From Maratus speciosus (taxonomy: Eukaryota; Arthropoda; Arachnida; Araneae; Salticidae), in the NCBI GenBank assembly GCA_963932465.1, contig OZ010788.1:199766559-199830558 (forward strand): a stretch of 64,000 nt of DNA, written 5' to 3'. Of this stretch, positions 34,336 through 43,755 are shown one piece after another; the stretch's first letter is position 1, and each line of letters opens with the position of its first letter. The notes beneath the pieces are model-generated. The model was not told the origin of the DNA. It worked only from the letters and a program-made list of their open reading frames with translations, and did no database searches. The position numbers and the translations under genes are program-made.

Positions 34336-35424
34336 ATGAATCGGAAGATGGTGCCCTTCACGAATAAGGAAAAGGCTGAGATGCATTTAATTTACGGAGC
34401 GGCAGATGGAAATGGTGCAGAGGCACAACGAATGTACGGAGAGCGATTTCCCAACAGGCGGTTGCCTAACCGCAAAACTTTCGAGCGCTTGCACAGACAG
34501 TTGTGTGAGACGGGATCATTTCTCGCTTCCCGGTCGAATGCAGGTCGTGCAAAAAAGGACGAATCAGTAGTTGTTGCAGAAGCCATTCTGGATGTAGTAG
34601 CGGCGCAGCCAAGTACAAGTACACGAACAGTGGCTAGGCAGGTGGATACCTCACAGTCCATGACTTGGAGGGTACTGAAGGATGAACATTTGCTCCCGTT
34701 TCATGTGCAACGAGTCCAGAAACTGTCTCCAGGGGATTATCCAAATCGTATTGAATTCGCCCGCTGGTTTCTGCAGCAGAACGCGCTAAATCCACATTTT
34801 GGACGAACTGTGCTTTTCACCGATGAATGTACCTTCACACGTGAAGGTACATTTAACACACACAATGCACATGTATGGGCGGATGTCAATCCACATGCTA
34901 CGTATCCACATGCTCATCAGAGACGCTTTTCCATCAATGTTTGGGCAGGAATCCTCGGAGACCACCTAATCGGACCGTACCTTCTTCCTGAACGCCTCAA
35001 CGGTAAAACATACCTCACATTTCTGCAACATGTGCTGCCAGACCTGTTAAACGTTGTTCCTCCACGCATCCGGCGGGTCATGTGGTTCCAGCACGATGGA
35101 GCGCCAGCCCATTACGTACGAGACGTCCGCAACTATCTGGACATCACATTTCCGAACAGATGGATTGGTCGAGGTGGTCCTGTTGCTTGGCCTGCTCGCT
35201 CGCCAGATCTTTCACCCCTCAATTTCTTTTTTTGGGGACGATTGAAGGCTCTTATGTATGAGACACCCATTGAATCCCCCGAGGAACTGGTCGCCAGACT
35301 TTCCGCCGCTGTAGGGGAAGTGCTCGAAAAGCCTGATGTTTTCGCGAATGTTCGCCGTTCCATTCTTCGCCGTTGTTCTGCGTGCATAACCTCTGGTGGT
35401 CACAATTTTGAACATTTATTGTAA
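34336..35424 (+). CDS. Mariner-like transposase, 362 codons, full length
   Basis: The frame is uninterrupted and of normal length. The N-terminal half (about residues 1-130) carries two helix-turn-helix regions that would bind the element's ends (TNKEKAEMHLIYGAADGNGA; later STSTRTVARQVDTSQSMTWR). The catalytic region has Asp163 in LFTDECTF and Asp254 in FQHDGAPAHY. The third position, 41 residues after Asp254 as in DD41D elements, is Asn296 (SPDLSPLNFFFWG), where two other mariner fragments in this window have Asp (PLDFFLWG and PMDYFLWG). Family members use three acidic residues to hold two metal ions, so this copy is probably inactive in catalysis although it could bind DNA. The ATG at 34,336 fits the family start, and the gene lies centrally between the long TIRs. 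No intron is needed. Confidence 0.93.
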   Translation: MNRKMVPFTNKEKAEMHLIYGAADGNGAEAQRMYGERFPNRRLPNRKTFERLHRQLCETGSFLASRSNAGRAKKDESVVVAEAILDVVAAQPSTSTRTVARQVDTSQSMTWRVLKDEHLLPFHVQRVQKLSPGDYPNRIEFARWFLQQNALNPHFGRTVLFTDECTFTREGTFNTHNAHVWADVNPHATYPHAHQRRFSINVWAGILGDHLIGPYLLPERLNGKTYLTFLQHVLPDLLNVVPPRIRRVMWFQHDGAPAHYVRDVRNYLDITFPNRWIGRGGPVAWPARSPDLSPLNFFFWGRLKALMYETPIESPEELVARLSAAVGEVLEKPDVFANVRRSILRRCSACITSGGHNFEHLL

Positions 35425-35474
35425 TTACATGTTAATAAATATGCTTTGGTAACATAATCCTAATTTGTGTCTTT

Positions 35475-36264
35475 TTACCTCGTATCACAGCACACAATGT
35501 GTGGACATGGTAAACTGAACTGTGCTCAGGAGTAGAAATTTCAAACCCCTCTCCCCAGAAACTTAACCACGTCTAACGATTCAGATTTTGGGCTGAAAAT
35601 TTAAGTCTAAGCTTTAGAAAGCATTTAATGAGACACAAAAAATAACGGTATAAAATAGTTGTTCGTTACTCCAAAGTCTAAAGCGCTCTCTATCGGAATT
35701 TTTTGAAAATTTTCTTTAAAATTTATTTTCAAGAAAATACTGACATAAAGAATAATTTTAGCAAAACGCGGCAGTAGTTAGAGCCTAATCTACGACACAA
35801 AGATCGGGAATAACTGATTTTTGTTCTGGGGGGAGAAGGGTTTCAAATTTCAAATTTCAGTTTACGCTACTTAACTACTCGTTAGGACTCAGATTTTTAG
35901 ATCAAAATTTAAGTTTAAGTCTAAGCTTTCGAAATCATTTAAAGAAATGCAAAAAATAACGTTAAAAAATAGTTGTTTGTTACTCCAAAGTCTAAAGCGC
36001 CCCCTATCGGCATTTTTTGAAATTGAACTTTAAAATTTTATTTCAAGAAAATACTGGCATAAAGAAAATTTTTTGCAAAAACCGCAAACGAATCGACCAA
36101 TTTTTCCATGTTTTATAATCATTTGAAATTTCGGACCCTAAACTTTAATGCCCCCTATCTCCTTGGGAATACGTCTGGGACCCTTAGTCTCCTATTTAAT
36201 ATTATTTGTCTTTAAGTGTACTATAACCCCTTAAAGTTCTGCCCATCTTTTATGAATCACCCTG
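35475..36264 (-). repeat. Right long TIR of the mariner
   Basis: Inverse of 33,290-34,112 with the same two direct subunits. It begins about 50 bp after the transposase stop codon. Confidence 0.85.
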
Positions 36265-36580
36265 TATAGATACGAGGATAGTTTCATTTTGAGAACCGGT
36301 TAGAGTCGCTTCCAACAGTGAAACTATCCTCATATAAGAAAAATCCCTGCCGGCTCGGCCTACAGGCACAGGTAGATTTCGAAGTTAAATACTAATTACA
36401 CCAACAAAAACTAAATCAAGATTAGAGATAAACTTAGTTTAACAATTTTATCTGGCCGCTTTTGATGAGTTTTTAATTTCATAGTCTTGTATAAGTTGGT
36501 GTTATCAGAATCATGTTAATATGATAATTTTTTCTTCAACCCTTATTTTTCTCTTCCCTTCAGCATATTTTCAGTAATAC
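36265..36580. other. Spacer, nothing recognised
   Basis: About 315 bp between two mariner-type elements. It includes a short inverted phrase (GAGGATAGTTTCA at about 36,274 and TGAAACTATCCTC at about 36,320), which could be a small remnant of another element. Confidence 0.45.
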
Positions 36581-36697
36581 AGGGTGTTTATAAAGTCCCG
36601 ACCCATTTTGATGTTTAATAACTCATAAAATAATAAAGATAGATTAAAATTAATAACATAAATGGTTAGATAGACTCAAAAAGTTTCATGACCCGTG

Positions 36698-36913
36698 TCA
36701 ATGAACTTCCACGTGTGCCCCCTTCGTTGCACGGAGAATATCAAGTCGATAGTCAATTTCACGCCAGGTAGCGGCAAGCATGTCGGCATCCACAGAGGTT
36801 ATTGCGGTTGTGATTCTGGCTTTTAAGTCATCAATGTTCGACACTCTCTTCCTGTAAACATTGTCCTTTACAAACCCCCAAAGGAAAAAGTCCAGCGGCA
36901 TTACATCAGGTGA
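36698..36913 (-). pseudogene. Mariner-like transposase, C-terminal third only
   Basis: The minus strand encodes SPDVMPLDFFLWGFVKDNVY, the motif with the last catalytic Asp of a mariner-type transposase. The usual C-terminal helices follow (INDDL-like DDLKARITTAI, then WREIDYRLDILRATKGAHVE) up to a stop near the left TIR. Everything N-terminal is absent. Part of the same coding stretch is repeated, inverted, in the right arm. This looks like an internal rearrangement of a parent mariner, with the arms including coding sequence as well as TIR. Confidence 0.82.
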
Positions 36914-37003
36914 TGACTTAAAAGTCAGAATTACAACCGCAATAGCCTCTGTGGATGCCGACATGCTTGCCGCTACCTGGCGTGAAATTGACTATCGACT
37001 TAA

Positions 37004-37221
37004 CCCTTAACCGGAAACGTGAAAATCCCGTGTACAAAAGAACACTTAATAATTTACCAAATAGTGAACTTAACCATTTAATCTTTAATAGTAATGCATT
37101 AACAGGACCAATTTTTTAATATAACAGCATAAAAATACGTTTTGAATGTCGAAGAGAGAAAATATTAAGGACAGATATGTAAACGCAACCGTCTCACAGA
37201 CGGCACGTTTCCAGTTAAGGG
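37004..37221. mobile_element. piggyBac-type MITE, 218 bp
   Basis: The ends are CCCTTAACCGGAAACGTG and, read inward from the right, CCCTTAACTGGAAACGTG (17/18), flanked by TTAA at 37,000-37,003 and 37,222-37,225. TTAA plus CCC ends fits piggyBac. Removing it restores the pairing of the foldback around it, so it inserted later. Confidence 0.88.
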
Positions 37222-37400
37222 TTAATATTCTCCGTGCGACGAAGGGGGCACACGTGGAAGTTCATTGACAAGGGTCATGAAACTTTTTGAGTCTATCTAA
37301 CGATTTATGTTATTAATTTTAATCTATCTTTATTATTTTATGAGTTATTAAACATCAAAATGGGTCCGAGACTTTATAAACACCCTATATAATCCATTAA

Positions 37401-37702
37401 GGCTCCGGTGCCTGGCCGCGAAGACACTCACGAGCTAATGCTAATCCTATGGGGAGGGATTTTTCTAATATCTCGTTTGCATTTCAACATTTTAAAATAA
37501 TTTTTTTTTTTTTTTTTTTCATTGGATAGCCGAGGGCCGTCTGTACAGCGCATCTTTTTTACTTTTTCGATTTGGGTCACAGATATTCTTTATAAAATTA
37601 CTTTCACTTTCAAAACCAGTTCTGAAAATGAAAGTTTCATTCTAAAAAATATCTGCAACCAAAATCGAAAAAGTAAAAAAGGCCGGATCTCGGCTATCCA
37701 AT

Positions 37703-37740
<38 letters not shown>

Positions 37741-37837
37741 ATTTAAAAATGTCGAATGCAAACGAGATATTAGGAAAATCCCTCCCCATAGGATTAGCAT
37801 TAGCTCGTAATTGTCTTCGCGGCCAGGGACAGGGGCC
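37401..37837. mobile_element. Foldback element, 437 bp, TTAA-flanked
   Basis: The left arm begins GGCTCCGGTGCCTGGCCGCG and the right arm, read inward, GGCCCCTGTCCCTGGCCGCG. The arms pair through AATCCTATGGGGAGGGATTT, a T or A run of 22-34 bases, and a GGCTATCC-type phrase, leaving a loop near 37,600. TTAA stands at 37,397-37,400 and 37,838-37,841. The long A run makes part of it read as a lysine-rich open frame, which is an artefact. Confidence 0.8.
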
Positions 37838-37849
37838 TTAATAGTGTTA

Positions 37850-38680
37850 ATTTTATCAAAAATTTGTTACTACAAAAGTTATAGATAATATTAAGAAGAT
37901 TTATATAATAAATTTAAACCGTGTGGGGATTGTTTCATTAAATGAACCAACACCACACTATATTTTAAATTTTGACGTTCTTTTTATTAAGATACATGCT
38001 CAAAAAGTTGTCAGTATACAAGTTGTAGGCAATATTAAGGAGAATTATAATAAATTTAAGCGGACTTGATAACTTGTGAATTGACGAAGTATTTTTCTTC
38101 TCCCCCCCCCCTTTTCTTCAGACTTGTTCAGACTTGTTCAGACTTTCAGGATTGTTTCATTAAATGAACTAACACCACACTATATTTTAAATTTTGACGT
38201 TCTTTTTATTAAGATACATGCTCAAAAAGTTGTCAGTATACAAGTTGTAGGCAATATTAAGGAGAATTATAATAAATTTAAGCGGATTTGATATCTTGTG
38301 AATTGACGAAGTTATGAGTATTTTTCTTCTTCCCCCACCCCATTTTTTTGTTTTTATTTTTATTTTTATTTTATTTTATTTTATTTTTTTTTTTGTCTTT
38401 AAGAGTTGGCCCTATCAAAAATTTGTCATCATAAATATTGTAGATAATATTAAGAAGATTTATAACAAATTTATATGGATTCGATATCTTGTGAACTGAC
38501 GAAGTTATGAAATTTTTTCTTCTTAAAATCCTATTTTTTTCGCCCGTTGAGCCCCTTTTTAATGGTATCAAAAATCTGTCATACATACATTTTTGGCCCT
38601 TTTCCTAGAAGTAATAATAACTTTAAATTTATTCGGTATGTATCATAACTAAGAAGTTATGGGTTTTTTTTTTCTGTTTT
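37850..38680. repeat. Direct repeat array, about 222-bp near-identical pair plus diverged units
   Basis: A block starting GGATTGTTTCATTAAATGAA at 37,927 recurs at 38,149 (period 222 bp), nearly identical for about 170 bp. Diverged forms of its second half (motif AATATTAAGAAGATTTAT and CTTGTGAATTGACGAAG) occur at about 37,880, 38,440 and perhaps 38,600. A 10-bp GACTTGTTCA motif is repeated at about 38,121-38,142. No coding capacity. The family is not recognised. Confidence 0.75.
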
Positions 38681-38853
38681 CACAAAAACCCTGTCCATTT
38701 CCATCCCCTTCATCCAGTTTTGCCCATTAACGAACTTAACCGAGATTTTTTGTCCCTTGATTTTATGTGTCAGTTTGGAAGAGATTTGTGCAGAATTATG
38801 GGAGCTACCGTGTCCGTAAAAAAGTGATAATATAAGTAGAGAGATAGATAGAA

Positions 38854-38884
<31 letters not shown>

Positions 38885-39308
38885 CCGGGTGTCCCAAAAA
38901 TAAGTGATGGATTTTAAAATTACATACGGTGACAGATATTTAAAAATTTCTTGCCCGAGTGTTATGTAAGATGTCAGGAGTTTTTATGCTGCAATTATCA
39001 GTTTTAGTTACAAATAGCATCGATAGATGGTGCTAAAAGCAATAGCCGCTAAATCCAAGCTCGATTTTTCGGTCTCTCTCTTCTTCCATGCGAAAAAAAG
39101 AGATTAAAATGCATTGAATGGATTCCGATGTACCAAAAATCGGGTCTGGTCTCAGCGCCATCTATTGTTTGAAATTCGAACTAAAATCAAGAATCACAGT
39201 ACAAAAACTCCTGACATCATACTTAACCCTCTGCAAGAATTTTTTAAATATCTGTCACCGTTTGGAAGTTATTGAATTTCAAAATCCATCCATTTTTGGG
39301 ACACCCGG
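38885..39308. mobile_element. Mariner-type MITE, 424 bp
   Basis: The ends are CCGGGTGTCCCAAAAATAAG and, read inward, CCGGGTGTCCCAAAAATGGA, flanked by TA at 38,883-38,884 and 39,309-39,310. Similarity continues inward for about 120 bp (ATATCTGTCACCG, CTCCTGACATC). It is bracketed by TA/TG microsatellites. Confidence 0.88.
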
Positions 39309-39511
39309 TATATGTGTGTGTGTATATATATAAAGTTTTGGACTGGGAGTGGTTTTATGTTCTATGGGTCAGGGTCGGCGTAGATCTGCAAAAACTTTTC
39401 AGAAATTCCAACATAGGGGAGAATGCAATAGGTAGTGTTTCTTTCGAAATCTATCTAAAATTTATTGTGTATTTAAGCTAAAACTTATCCAATGCCAAAT
39501 GCGCTGTTTTT

Positions 39512-40310
39512 AACACTTTCTAACATAGTTGAAAAGTGTTTATGAATTCAGCTTTTCTGTTCCTCTGTCCGTGCTTTAACTCGCGTACATATAGTCCGAT
39601 TACCATGAAATTAATATAGGTTATTGTGTTTGACTATTGCATGTTCGATATTGAAAATGAAGTTTGTAGCATTTTCGAGTCATTTACAGGGCCCTCAAAA
39701 GAATGCCGTTGCATTATGGACTATGGGGAAAAATTTTTGCCGTATTTTTTAATGATATTACAGTATTTTAAACATATTGAAATTGATATACATTACTGAG
39801 GTGTACTACAAGGTTCTTACTATCTGTAGAATATGGGGTACATAAAACAGGGAAAATTACAACAGGACAATTACAGGGAAATACAAAAGAATTTGGCTAT
39901 AAAAGAAAATGAGCAATAATTGAACTACTGAAATGATTGCTGGAAGTGCGTTTTCAATTGTGGTATGCATTTTTAAATTTAATTACTTTCTAAATTTTAC
40001 TTGGTGTGTATAAATACTATAGATCATATACAGTGTCGCACAGAAGTTCTCAACAACATCCGTTTATTGGTGAAAATTGCTGAGTAGAAATTTTTAACTG
40101 AGCTATGCGTTTAATTGAACTAACTTTTAGCATACTATGTAGTATGCATAAATATCTGTAAGACATATACAGGGCTACACAAAAAGAATCATATATTTTA
40201 ACGACTATTCATGGTAATAACTGTGAAGTTTTGTTATAGTATTCTGAATGTGTTAGAAAATGTTTCATAATCTATGCTGTACGCATGATTTTTCGTTCTT
40301 GTTTATTCTT
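39512..40310 (-). mobile_element. Family B Helentron-like repeat, copy 1
   Basis: Strand is given with the terminal hairpin 3'. The hairpin end lies at 39,512-39,540 (AACACTTTCTAAC, ATA, GTTGAAAAGTGTT). It is followed by TCTG/TCCG-rich sequence, then tandem units of about 150-170 bp that share phrases like TTTACAGGGCACTCAAAAGA and GCATTATGGTCTATGGGG, and ends near GCATGATTTTTCGTTCTTG. Copy 2 starts within about 15 bp, head to tail. Confidence 0.7.
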
Positions 40311-41081
40311 TTTAACACTTTTCAACATAGTTGAAAAGTGTTTATGAAATGGTTTTGTCTGCCCGTCAGTCTGTCTGTCCGTGCTGTAACTGGCGTAAAT
40401 ATACTCGGATTGTCATATAATTGGTATACGTTAATGATGTTCACTGTGAAATGTTCGGTATTGAAAATGAAGTGTGTACAATTCCTAGTTCATTTACAGG
40501 GGCACTCAAATTATTCCGTCGCATTATGGTCTATGGGAAAAAAGCATTTGCGGTGTATTTTAATACTGTTACAGTATTTTAAACATAATGAAATTTAAAT
40601 ACATTATTACAGTACACTAGAAAATGGTTACTACAGAATATGTTACTTGTAGCACTCACAGTACGTATACAGGAGTATTCCGTTATATTATGGCCTATGA
40701 AGAAAAATCGTTTGCGACGTGTTTTAATGATGTTACTCTGTTGCAAACATAATGAAATTGATATGAATTTCTGAGGTGCAATAATACATGCTTTCTGTAG
40801 AATATGTGGTGAAAAGCATTTATCATTCATTTACAGGATCACGCAAAAGAGTTCGCTTATATAATGTGGTCTACGGGGAAAACTGTTCGCAGCGTTATTT
40901 GAATTATGTTGCATTATTTCAAACATGATGAAATTGATATACATTGCTCAGGTATACTAGAAGATGCTTGAAGTAGAATAGGATGTGTATTGCATTTATC
41001 GTTCATTTGCAGGGACACATAAAAGATTTCGGAGACAATACTGTATCCAAAGTATTGTCTATTAGGGATGATTGCTGAAAT

Positions 41082-42498
41082 CAGTGGCGCCAAATTTTGA
41101 AAAATATTTGTTTTGCTCAACATTTTAGGGTAAAATGATATAGGTATTTTGTTTTCCTTGACGATAAGGAGATGGATAAGAAAGTTACTACAACGAAGTT
41201 AGAACTTTTAAAAATAGAATATAAAGCTGTGATTTTTTTCAAATTATGTTCTCATATGAGGTCTTCATTTTATGGACTGTAATATTTACTATTATATCAT
41301 GAATAAGACTACGAACTAAAACTCAAAGGAATAAAAAATGACGCATTTTAAAAATCATTTTAAAAGTTTTTGACAGCATGTTCTGAAAAATCGTTTAATC
41401 TTATTAAAAAAAAAAAAAATGGGAAATTCTATTTGATTTCTTCGCTTCTGAATACCTGCGAATTTCGTGCATTCAGGATGAAAATTGATTTCGCAAATGT
41501 GTCAGAAAATAGCCAATCTCTGTTTGAAAACTGCCTATCATTAGTTCTTTTTTATGCATTTATTTTCTAATTTAGACTATAAAGTTAAACTCTAATACAT
41601 AACAAGTAATATAAAAATTTTGTTTTTAAAGTCAATTCCTACTTAGGTCATCAAAGAAAAATTTAATATAATCCCTTAAGCTAATATTAGTTTTTGTTGC
41701 CTTAAAATATCTCAATTTGTTGATTTCCTATAAGCAAATATTAGTTTACAATGGAAGTCTATGGGAATTTGGCGAAATATTAGAGATATCGCCAAGTTGG
41801 CGTCACTTTTGGCGACTCATTTTGATAGCCAAATTTGGCGATATTTGGCGACAGAACAGGGTCCCCTCTATGGTATGGTAATCCCCCTTATAGATATGAA
41901 GATGCATTAAATGCTGTTCAATAACCAATGGCCGCCATTTTGTCTTCCATATAAAACTAAAATTAATTAATTCAAATTTAATTAATGAATTAATATTTGA
42001 AAAATCTGTATTAACATCAATTGTCATCCAGTACAAGTTTTAAAAAAAATTTTGTCAACTTGATAGGATGAATAATAAGTATTTTATTAACAATTGAAAA
42101 TTTGAACAAGATATATAAATATAAGAAGAGTGTGAACTAATAGTAGGAATTGAAAAAGAATGAGTCTTAGTATTCAGAGAGAATTTCTTTGCGAAAAGTG
42201 CATCTATATGTTGTAACCATTCATTCCCATCTCTGTCATATAGATGCAGTAATATTTTAACTGGATTATTTTGGTTAAATTAAAGGGTTTGGGTTAGTAT
42301 CCTGTGTGTATTACTTTGATATCCTTACTGTGTTTTCAAACAAAATGAGTTTCAATAGAATATATATATATATATTTTTTTCAGCGATTGAAAAATAAAC
42401 AAAAAGTAACAAAATAAAATAAAGAAAATCAGGTGGGGCTAACAGAAGATTATTGGGTGGGCTCAGGCCCCATGGGCCCATATAAGTTGGCGCCACTG
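41082..42498. mobile_element. hAT-type non-autonomous element, 1,417 bp
   Basis: The ends are CAGTGGCGCC and its inverse GGCGCCACTG, extended by AAATTTT on the left and ACTTATA (read inward) on the right. The target duplication is GCTGAAAT at 41,074-41,081 and GCTGAAAG at 42,499-42,506 (7/8). Removing it rejoins a family B unit. A cluster of TTGGCGATATTTGGCGA-like phrases at about 41,770-41,850 is the only notable interior sequence. No transposase motif. Confidence 0.85.
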
Positions 42499-42631
42499 GC
42501 TGAAAGTGTGTTTTCAGTTATGGTGCGACTTTTTAGGTTTAACTAAAACTTTGAATACCTATGGTGTGTATAAGTTCTATTGAACATATGCAGGACTACA
42601 CAAAAGAATTCGTAAGCACTACACAAAAGAA

Positions 42632-43399
42632 TGTTAAATTTAATTCCCCAGATGTTCTTCGGCAACTGCTAAAAGTGATTAAAAAAAAAAGAAAAGAAAG
42701 AACTTGTTACTATACACAGATCATTTTAACAAGCCAATTTACGAACTGTTTCTTTACTTCTGCATTTGATAATGAGTGCTATTACAGCCCACTTGAGTAA
42801 CTCTCTAAAGCATATGTTCTAATAACTAAGATTTCACCACTGATATGGAACTAAAAGGAACATCTGAACATTTTGACTTTTGCCAGACACCTTTAATTAT
42901 TATATATTTTTTCTACGCTGCGAATATGTTTTTAGCAGCTTTATGTATTCTCACTCTTAATCATGTAGCCTCTCTGTTAACACGGAGTTTCTTATACTCC
43001 AGTAATATGTTTAATTATAAGTATTTAAAGCTAAAATTTGAATCTTTCTTTATCGTAAAAACACACAATACTAATTCATATTACATTATATCTTCCCATG
43101 GATTTAGCGGATTTATATTAAGCTCTCAAAGGATACTTAAAGGATAAATAATGCTTCACAAAATAAAATAAAAATAATTTCTTCAAGAAGCTTTTGGATA
43201 AACCCCTGGCCACGCCACACCGATGAAGTTATACGTCATCGCGATATTGATGAATCCCAGGTAAGAGCATTTTACCTATTTCCATTTCAAAAGCAGCATA
43301 GCCACAAGAGATTTTTCTAATTGTTTAAATATGAGACAACGAATTCCTGCTATCGAGAATGGAGTGCTTTTGGCTTAATAGGCCACTTAAACTCCAACA
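42632..43399 (+). repeat. Copia LTR 1, 768 bp
   Basis: Begins TGTTAAATTTAATTCC and ends ACTCCAACA, so TG...CA ends. It should hold promoter and polyadenylation signals; an AATAAA-like cluster (AAAATAAAATAAAAATAA) lies near its 43,160 region. The short open frame at 42,845-43,147 is present in all LTRs and is not a gene I can support. Confidence 0.96.
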
Positions 43400-43755
43400 A
43401 AAAGATTAATGAGACAGATAAAGTGCTCATGTTTAGCGAAAAAGAAGAAAAATTTTATATAGTGGCTTAGATTATAAATATTAAAAATATTCATGTTCTG
43501 AATAAAAAAAATAAAAAGATGCTGCATTGAATAAAATAATGAATGTTATTGTACCAGAAATATAAAGGTGAATGAAAAAGAAACATTTATATATTTATGT
43601 TTTATGTAATGAACATTTAAATAATTAGTGAATGAACAATTTGTTGGTTGTGAGTAATAATAATAATAATAAAAGAAATCGTTCATTTTACATTTTACAG
43701 TAAATAAATAAATAAAAAGGAAATAGGTTGGTCGCATAAACAAATAAAAATAAAC
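43400..43755 (+). other. Copia leader of body 1
   Basis: 356 bp between LTR1 and the gag start. No clear tRNA-complementary primer site directly after the LTR (AAAAGATTAATGAGACAG). It contains an (AAT)n stretch at about 43,656-43,675 that differs in length from body 2. Confidence 0.7.

Larger units (their letters stand above)
33290..36264 (+). mobile_element. Mariner-like transposon, 2,975 bp, with TIRs of about 0.8 kb
   Basis: The ends are CAGGGTGATTCATAAAAGAT and its inverse, flanked by TA at 33,288-33,289 and 36,265-36,266. The inverted repeats are very long: left arm about 33,290-34,112, right arm about 35,475-36,264, with high similarity throughout. They end near the phrase TGTGATACGAGGCAAAAA, seen inverted at 35,468-35,490. 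Within each arm a block of about 250 bp is repeated directly with a period of about 314 bp (for example AGACTTTGGAGTAAC at 33,561 and 33,875). The single central gene is the transposase. Confidence 0.95.
36581..37387. mobile_element. Mariner-derived foldback element
   Basis: The left end is CAGGGTGTTTATAAAGTCCC and the right end is its diverged inverse (the last base reads A instead of G). TA flanks at 36,579-36,580 and 37,388-37,389. The two arms (36,581-36,832 and 36,915-37,387 less the nested MITE) are nearly complementary and each carries the same part of a transposase gene, with an asymmetric loop of about 80 bp. A 218-bp TTAA-flanked MITE sits inside the right arm. This is a hairpin-forming deletion derivative, not an autonomous element. 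Confidence 0.9.

Noticed and set aside
34392..35415. Several minus-strand open frames opposite the mariner transposase
   Set aside because: Frame shadows of the real gene with no independent motif.
37522..37746. Lysine-rich frame across a long A run
   Set aside because: Created by the homopolymer and the paired arms of the foldback element.
42845..43147. Open frames repeated in the Copia LTRs (also near 48,002 and 53,078)
   Set aside because: They are conserved only because the LTRs are nearly identical. There is no known motif, and LTRs of this type are not expected to code.
43400..43440. Primer binding site of the Copia element
   Set aside because: I could not match the sequence after the LTR to a tRNA 3' end with confidence, so no site was listed.
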